Shown here in pieces: positions 33,542-38,281 of a stretch of 38,281 nucleotides of DNA; the stretch's first letter is position 1, and each line of letters begins with the position of its first letter. Origin of the DNA: Methylobacterium hispanicum (GTDB lineage: Bacteria > Pseudomonadota > Alphaproteobacteria > Rhizobiales > Beijerinckiaceae); contig NZ_BPQO01000045.1 of NCBI RefSeq assembly GCF_022179285.1, positions 1 to 38,281 on the forward strand, read 5' to 3'. Below the pieces are notes generated by a model, which ran no database searches, was not told the origin of the DNA, and saw only the letters and a program-made list of their open reading frames with translations. Both the position numbers and the translations under genes were made by a program.

Positions 33542-34627
33542 ATGATTAAGCTGAGTTCACTAGCGACCGTAGATGAGGTCGAAGCGATCAACGCCTATAG
33601 GGATGGCGCACGTCGTCAGCATCCGGCATGGGCCACGATCAATGCTGACGACCTCAAGGTCGACTATCCACGAATGCGCAAACATCATCTCGCAAACGAA
33701 GCCGTCGGGCGAGTGGCCCGGGAGAAGCTCGGCGACATTTGGCTTGCCCCGATTGCCAAGCGCATCTTCCAGACCAACGACTACGAGGACAGCGCGGCGG
33801 CTATGGCCGAGCTGCGTTGTTACGGCTCTCTCCTGGAAGCTGGGATTGAGGTCAGGCCGATCAGAAAAGAGAGGACGCCTACTGCTGACTTCGAGTTCGA
33901 GGTCGGTGGGGATATCGGCATCGTTGAAGTCGCGACGAAGCTCGAGCCCGTAGATCAGACGGAGCGCGCGAGGCTGATCGAGCAGGGACAGACCCCAGAG
34001 GGCGTGCTCAGGACAAGCTTCGACACGAGTGGCGCCAGGGTCGATCTCGTCGCCTACGCGGCCCATCCGTTCGGCGCGCCCGACCCTATGAAACCCGGCG
34101 ACACCACGCAGACGAATGCGATCAGCAAGATCTGTGGCGTAAAGGCCAAAGAGAAGCAGGCCGTGGAAGGCAGGGTCAGCATTTTATGGATCGATTTCAG
34201 GGACTTAGGCCTTTGGCCTGGGGTCGTGAGCGTCTGCGACACCACTCCGCTCATGTCAGGTCATAACGGGACGCTGTCGTCCGGGGCTTTCTGGTATGCA
34301 TCCTACGGGTGGAAAGGCGCGCCCGTCTTCGAAGAGGGCGACCTGGGGCGTCAGTTGGTGACGCCTCTCGCACACCACGGCCGGTTCGATGTGGATCGAA
34401 CGTCTCCAAGCCGCTACTCGGCGGTCGTGATCTGCCTGGAGGACGCGATTGTTCTCTTCGAGAACCCGGGGGCCTCGACTCCGATCTCGACGGCCGTCCG
34501 CCTGGAGTTGGCACGATTGCCTCAGTTCGACCTGCACCACAGCGTCGCGGACTGGAGCCCCGGAGACGTGGCGAAGAGCATCGCTCTCTCTCGCTCCCTG
34601 ATCGAGACCATGCGGACGAACCGCTGA
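33542..34627 (+). CDS. PD-(D/E)XK-like nuclease, putative
   Basis: 361 residues; ATG with AAGGA upstream. Residues about 85-135 read like a PD-(D/E)XK core: Glu90 in AELRCYGSLLE, Asp116 in PTADFEF, and VEVATK (Glu129, Lys133), with the usual Lys of E-x-K replaced by Ala131 and a Lys two residues later. Such a migrated Lys is known in the fold. The C-terminal part (about 205-361) has strands RVSILWIDFRDLG and YSAVVICLEDAIVL and no family I can name. No signal peptide. GC content is below the neighbours. It stands alone; nuclease activity is inferred. Confidence 0.7.
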   Translation: MIKLSSLATVDEVEAINAYRDGARRQHPAWATINADDLKVDYPRMRKHHLANEAVGRVAREKLGDIWLAPIAKRIFQTNDYEDSAAAMAELRCYGSLLEAGIEVRPIRKERTPTADFEFEVGGDIGIVEVATKLEPVDQTERARLIEQGQTPEGVLRTSFDTSGARVDLVAYAAHPFGAPDPMKPGDTTQTNAISKICGVKAKEKQAVEGRVSILWIDFRDLGLWPGVVSVCDTTPLMSGHNGTLSSGAFWYASYGWKGAPVFEEGDLGRQLVTPLAHHGRFDVDRTSPSRYSAVVICLEDAIVLFENPGASTPISTAVRLELARLPQFDLHHSVADWSPGDVAKSIALSRSLIETMRTNR

Positions 34628-34670
34628 CGTCCTTTCAGTTCGACGGTCGGGGGCTCCTTCGGGGCGGGCC

Positions 34671-36569
34671 TCAGCGCCTGCCCTTCCGCGCCGGCAGCGT
34701 CGCCGCGATGCACCGCGCCACGAGGCCGGGGGTGACGCAGAACTCGAGCGGCGACTTGCCGTCGAGCGCGGACTGCCGCCCCGTGAGGTAGAGCTCGAAC
34801 TGCGCCGGCGGGACGAGCTTGCGGGCCTCGGCGCGCAGCAGGCGGCGGGCTTCTTCCGCTTCGGCCTCGCTCGTCGCCTGCAGGCGCGCGCGGTGGATCT
34901 CCGCTCGGATGGCCGCGCGCGCGGCGTGGGCGCCGTCCACGGACGAGCGGGCGGCATCCAGCGGGCTGACGCCCCCGAGATCGGAACGGGGCGTGGCGGC
35001 CCAGTCCGCCGCATCGAAGCCCAATTCGGAACGCGCCGCCGAGAGCAACTCCTGGCCCCGGGCCAGGGAGGCGGCCTCCTCGCGTTCGATCCGCTCGCGC
35101 CGCCTCGCCTCCGCCTGCTCCCGTGCGGCCGCCTCCCTGCGCGCGGCCATGACATCGAGAGGAAGGCCGAGGCGATCCCGGTCCAGACGGGTGCCGTGGC
35201 GGACGTCGGAGGCGAGCCGATCCAGAGCCGATTTGAAGGCCTTGTACTTCGCGTCGTCAAAGCGCGTGGCGGCCGCCGCCGAGTGGTCGCGGCCGGGCAG
35301 AGGAGCCGCGGCCCAGGCCCGGAGGTCGAAGCCGTCCCGCTCCGCCTCCGGCAGGCTGGCGAGGATCTGCTCGACGACGCCCTTGATCTCGCCGGCGCGC
35401 CGGGCCGGCAGCAGGCGCCGATTCCGCGCCTCGTCGGCCTTCCGGAGGTGCGACGGATGGACCTTCCATCCCGGGTGCCACGACATCAGGACTTGGTTCA
35501 AGGCCAGGGCCGACGCCCATTCCACGACCGCGGCGAGGGGAGAGTTGAAGGCGGCGTTCTCCATCTTCGCGGCCGCGATCTCCTCGTCGCTCATGCGGGC
35601 GAAGCGCGCGCGGACCCAGCCCTCCTGCCGGAGCCGCCCCAGAGCACCCTCGGCCCTGAAGGTGGTCGTGCGGCGATCCTGGTAGCGATCCCACAACCCC
35701 GAGAGCAGGGTTGCCTGCCAGTCGCCGGGCGGAACGGAGAAGCAGCCTGCGCCGCGGACCGGGATGCCGATGCTGGTCCCGAACCCGTCGCGCGTCATCT
35801 CTCCGAAGACCTTCGTCGAGGGACGGGCCTCACGGATCTCCTGGAGGGCCACGGCGTAGTCCGTCGCCAGGGCCTGGGCCCGGCGGCGGAGGGCGGCCTG
35901 CCTCGACGCCTTGCGCTCCTCGAGTTCGGCCTTGCCGGCCGCGAGTAGAGGGTTGTGGATCCATCGCCGCGGCGCCGCTTCCAGGATGGCGGTCTCGAGA
36001 TCGACCCGGGACACGTCGCGCGGCAGGCCGGCCAAGTCGATCTCGATCGCCGCGACGTCCATGGAGCGGATCGTCTCGATCTTCTCGGGCCCGCAGGGAT
36101 GGGTGACCGCCATCTCGACCAGCAGGTCCCGGCCCCCGCGTCGGACGACGACGTCGGGGACGATGGACCCGAGACGCTGCTCAAGGACGGCGCCGTCGAA
36201 GCGGTACCCACCGCCCTTGTAGCCGATCCATCGGTCGCCGCCCTCGTTCAGCGTAAGCGGCGGCAGCGCGAGCCGAAGGCGCCGACCCAGGATCTCCTTG
36301 GCGAACTTGTGCAAGGCCGTTTCGGGGCCGGTCCTGCAGGGCAGGCCGTCGGGCGTGCCCTCGTGGGCGAAGTGGTGGTCGTTCCGGGGGCCCTTTCGCG
36401 CGACGAGGGGGGCGCCGCAGCCTGGGCAGACGCACGAGCAGGCCTTTCCGGACGCGACCTCGGAGACGTGCGCGATCGATCCGTCGGCCCGCTCGCCGAG
36501 CACGAGGCTCTCGCGTCGCTCCCGGCAGGCGAAGCCCGCCAAGGGTGATGCGGGGACGGATCCTTCCAA
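34671..36569 (-). CDS. CoiA-like nuclease with long coiled-coil C-terminus
   Basis: 632 residues from TTG at 36569, preceded by GGAG nine bases upstream. N-terminal third is CoiA-like: the zinc finger CPGCGAPLVARKGPRNDHHF and HFAHEG (Cys48, Cys51, His65, His69), the helix ETALHKFAKEIL, and the PD-(D/E)XK part IVPDVVV (Asp139) and LLVEMAVTH (Glu152). CoiA proteins are linked to DNA uptake; plasmid-borne relatives are of unknown role. The C-terminal half is charged coiled coil (REAAAREQAEARRRERIERE) with two short motifs, LGGVSPLDAA and LDGKSPLEFC, that resemble the conserved end of Xre/MbcA/ParS antitoxins. The last assignment is weak. Confidence 0.75.
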   Translation of the reverse strand: MEGSVPASPLAGFACRERRESLVLGERADGSIAHVSEVASGKACSCVCPGCGAPLVARKGPRNDHHFAHEGTPDGLPCRTGPETALHKFAKEILGRRLRLALPPLTLNEGGDRWIGYKGGGYRFDGAVLEQRLGSIVPDVVVRRGGRDLLVEMAVTHPCGPEKIETIRSMDVAAIEIDLAGLPRDVSRVDLETAILEAAPRRWIHNPLLAAGKAELEERKASRQAALRRRAQALATDYAVALQEIREARPSTKVFGEMTRDGFGTSIGIPVRGAGCFSVPPGDWQATLLSGLWDRYQDRRTTTFRAEGALGRLRQEGWVRARFARMSDEEIAAAKMENAAFNSPLAAVVEWASALALNQVLMSWHPGWKVHPSHLRKADEARNRRLLPARRAGEIKGVVEQILASLPEAERDGFDLRAWAAAPLPGRDHSAAAATRFDDAKYKAFKSALDRLASDVRHGTRLDRDRLGLPLDVMAARREAAAREQAEARRRERIEREEAASLARGQELLSAARSELGFDAADWAATPRSDLGGVSPLDAARSSVDGAHAARAAIRAEIHRARLQATSEAEAEEARRLLRAEARKLVPPAQFELYLTGRQSALDGKSPLEFCVTPGLVARCIAATLPARKGRR

Positions 36570-36824
36570 GGTCAGGACTCCGGATGGATAGGCGTACGCG
36601 ACACTGCGGGGCCACGGCGGTTGGTTCGGATCCCCGATCTTATAAGACGGGACGCCGCGATCCTACGAGGATCGAACCTGCGGCGCCCAGACGGCTGCAC
36701 GTTTGCGCCGGAGCCTAGGCCAGTCACACAGCCGGAGCCTTGACCCGTCCCGAGCAGGGGATGGACACGGGGTCTACACTGCTGTTGAAATAGGCATAAT
36801 AGATCGTTTTCCTCGGAGTGGTGC

Positions 36825-37859
36825 ATGTCCGTGTTTTCGCCCATGCCGTTTGGAAAAGGAAATCTGGCATTCTTTGTTGTGGCTGCAATTCTATTCGTTG
36901 GCAGTAACCAGCAGTCGCTTGGATCTGAGGGGCGCCCGAATGTTAAATGCGACAGCGAAGCAGGGGGCTTGGTCTGTCGAAGTGAGGCTGCCACGTTCAT
37001 TTGGTGCAAATCGGCAGCGGACCTTAATGCGCTCGAGGCGAACCTTCGGCAGGATCCGTCCAGGAAGAGCAACGTCATCGCCGAGGCGACGCTGAGGGGA
37101 CAATGCGGTACCACCGGCGGTATCGCGATGAATGTGATGAACCGACCGGAGCGCACGCTCGAAGGCGTACTTCATCCCGTCGTCAGCACGAACTTCTTCG
37201 GCCCGCCTCTCAACCAAGATCGGAAACCGTCGACGGACGCAGCTGCGGCTACGAAACCGCTGGCGAAGATCGATCGGAAGTCATGGCCCGACACTAAGAT
37301 CGCGTGCGATTTCGAAACCGCCGCCAAGTTCGAGCGATACCCGAACATCGTCGTCAACGACGAGATCCAGTGGGCGATTCAGGACAAGAAGTGCGAGCTT
37401 CTGAAGCCGGACACGACGGTCGATACCGAGGCGACGAGCACGAAAGGCGTGGTCTATGCCACGTTGGATGGCAAGCACCTCGGGTACATACCTATCGACA
37501 TGTTCGTCAGCGAAGCAGTCGAGCGCAATCTCGATCGCGCGGCTAGCGTCATGTTCGAGCCGCGATACGACGGTCCGCGCCGGGTAGGTGAATGCCGGGC
37601 GACGACGATACGCACGATCGATCACAGGCTCGGCAGTCCAGGATCGGGCAGCAAGCTCGAGATGGCGGATGGCGGCCGGCAGGTCGGGTACGAGGACATT
37701 CCGGCCGTCCACCGATCCAGGCCCGGCGATGCGGTGATGGTCTGTGTCGTGCGCATCGGACCGGACTGCCCGAAGGACACCGGCTTCACCTACAAGACCA
37801 CCAACCAACGGACCGGAAAGTCATGGGTCTTGTACAGCTCGACCAAGGAGTGCGGGTAG
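36825..37859 (+). CDS. Exported protein of unknown function
   Basis: 344 residues; ATG with GGAG eight bases upstream. A signal peptide covers about residues 1-33 (FFVVAAILFVGS). Mature part has at least six Cys (about 42, 51, 61, 95, 160, 190 and more), so disulfides are likely. In the second half, a strand-rich stretch with GVVYATLDGKHLGYIPIDMF resembles an SH3-like or similar beta domain. No family recognised. Divergent from the CoiA-like gene with 255 bases between. Confidence 0.72.
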   Translation: MSVFSPMPFGKGNLAFFVVAAILFVGSNQQSLGSEGRPNVKCDSEAGGLVCRSEAATFIWCKSAADLNALEANLRQDPSRKSNVIAEATLRGQCGTTGGIAMNVMNRPERTLEGVLHPVVSTNFFGPPLNQDRKPSTDAAAATKPLAKIDRKSWPDTKIACDFETAAKFERYPNIVVNDEIQWAIQDKKCELLKPDTTVDTEATSTKGVVYATLDGKHLGYIPIDMFVSEAVERNLDRAASVMFEPRYDGPRRVGECRATTIRTIDHRLGSPGSGSKLEMADGGRQVGYEDIPAVHRSRPGDAVMVCVVRIGPDCPKDTGFTYKTTNQRTGKSWVLYSSTKECG

Positions 37860-38173
37860 TCGACAGGGATCTGTTCGAAGCGAGGATTTCGAACGGCTGC
37901 CGCTCCCCTTCGTCCCGCGAGGTCGGTCACCTCCAGGCGCATTCACGACGCGAGCTCGCTCGCGCCACAAGGCAGAGGTTCGGGCATTCCCAGTGAGGAT
38001 CGAACCGAGGGGACTGGCTTGTCCGTCGGAACCGGCGAATGAGTGGTCCGGTCCGGCGATTGGAAGGAATGAAAATCGGCCTTCCAAGGAATGATGCCGT
38101 TCTTTGAGGGGACAAGTTGCGGCGACTGCGCTCATCCCTTAACATCGCTGCCATCCTAAGGAATGGGTCAGCC
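37860..38173. other. Intergenic stretch with one inverted repeat
   Basis: No gene supported. The palindrome at 38060-38087 is the only structure I could see. The stretch before the last gene ends in AAGGA as a possible ribosome site. Confidence 0.35.
38060..38087. promoter_or_regulatory. Inverted repeat, possible operator or hairpin
   Basis: TTGGAAGG and CCTTCCAA, perfect eight-base arms separated by 12 bases. There is no T-run, so an operator is more likely than a terminator. Confidence 0.3.
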
Positions 38174-38281
38174 ATGTCACTCCTTCGTCGCGCCATCACC
38201 TTCGCCCTCGCGGGCGTGATGGCCGTCGGCCACCCGGCCGAGCTGCTGGCCGCCTCCTACGTCTTCCGCCAGCCCTCCGCC
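38174..38281 (+). CDS. Exported protein, cut off by the window end
   Basis: 36 codons visible, open to the last base. Begins MSLLRRAITFALAGVMAV and continues to a likely signal-peptidase site near LLAAS. The rest lies outside the window. AAGGA about 14 bases upstream is a fair ribosome site. Confidence 0.6.
   Translation, partial: MSLLRRAITFALAGVMAVGHPAELLAASYVFRQPSA

Noticed and set aside
36655..36735. tRNA-like stretch on the minus strand with GGTTCGATCC, the T-loop consensus
   Set aside because: The T-stem has a mismatch, no acceptor stem partner was found 60-70 bases upstream and no D-arm is visible. It is better explained as a chance hairpin (CGCCGC...GCGGCG).

Overview
The window is GC-rich, with most codons ending in G or C. 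It carries a Ros/MucR regulator of the alphaproteobacterial type, a UmuD with a GTTC-N7-GTTC LexA box (the alphaproteobacterial form) and a DotA/TraY protein of the IncI/Dot-Icm class. Many of its small proteins look like ones I associate with Methylobacterium-type plasmids and accessory islands. My reading is accessory DNA (plasmid, megaplasmid or genomic island) of a Methylobacterium-like member of the Hyphomicrobiales. No rRNA, tRNA, replication gene, transposase or integrase was recognised, so the replicon type is not settled.

Layout. 49-6279 (-) is a giant protein with an Mrr-like nuclease, a TPR-like middle and a PIN-like region. 6656-7090 (-) is an SOS-controlled umuD without umuC. 7439-9522 (+) holds a MucR-type regulator and two tandem exported EF-hand proteins. 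9669-10952 (-) holds two exported proteins of unknown role. 11113-12266 (+) is a short ORF coupled to a metallophosphoesterase. 12426-13379 (-) and 13465-14118 (+) are a divergent pair: an Mrr-like restriction nuclease and a SRAP (abasic-site) protein. 14163-16165 (+) holds small unknowns and a lipoprotein. 16330-20850 (+) is a tight three-gene operon of a membrane protein, a DyP-type peroxidase and a cytochrome P450 without the usual oxygen-activation motif. 21597-23411 (-) is an AT-richer gene with SH3-like repeats. 24132-25689 (-) is hipBA with a palindromic operator. 25950-26402 (+) is an excisionase-type antitoxin with no toxin after it. 27128-28447 has two small exported proteins flanking a decayed CRISPR array (about 61 bp period, no cas genes). 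28674-32201 (+) is a lone DotA/TraY protein. 32198-38281 holds a coiled-coil protein, a zinc/iron-cluster YkgJ protein, a PD-(D/E)XK-like protein, a CoiA-like nuclease, an exported protein and a cut-off exported protein.

How they fit. Two themes stand out. The first is DNA conflict and repair: four nuclease-like genes, SRAP, UmuD, HipBA, a toxin-less antitoxin and a dead CRISPR array. This is typical of a defence-rich accessory region with turnover and decay. The second is the DyP/P450 operon. Its architecture suggests peroxide-driven (not O2/NADPH-driven) chemistry, possibly a peroxidase that makes a hydroperoxide and a P450 that rearranges it. This operon and the giant nuclease-TPR-PIN protein are the best candidates for something not well described. 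All functional statements come from reading motifs by eye; no database search was run.
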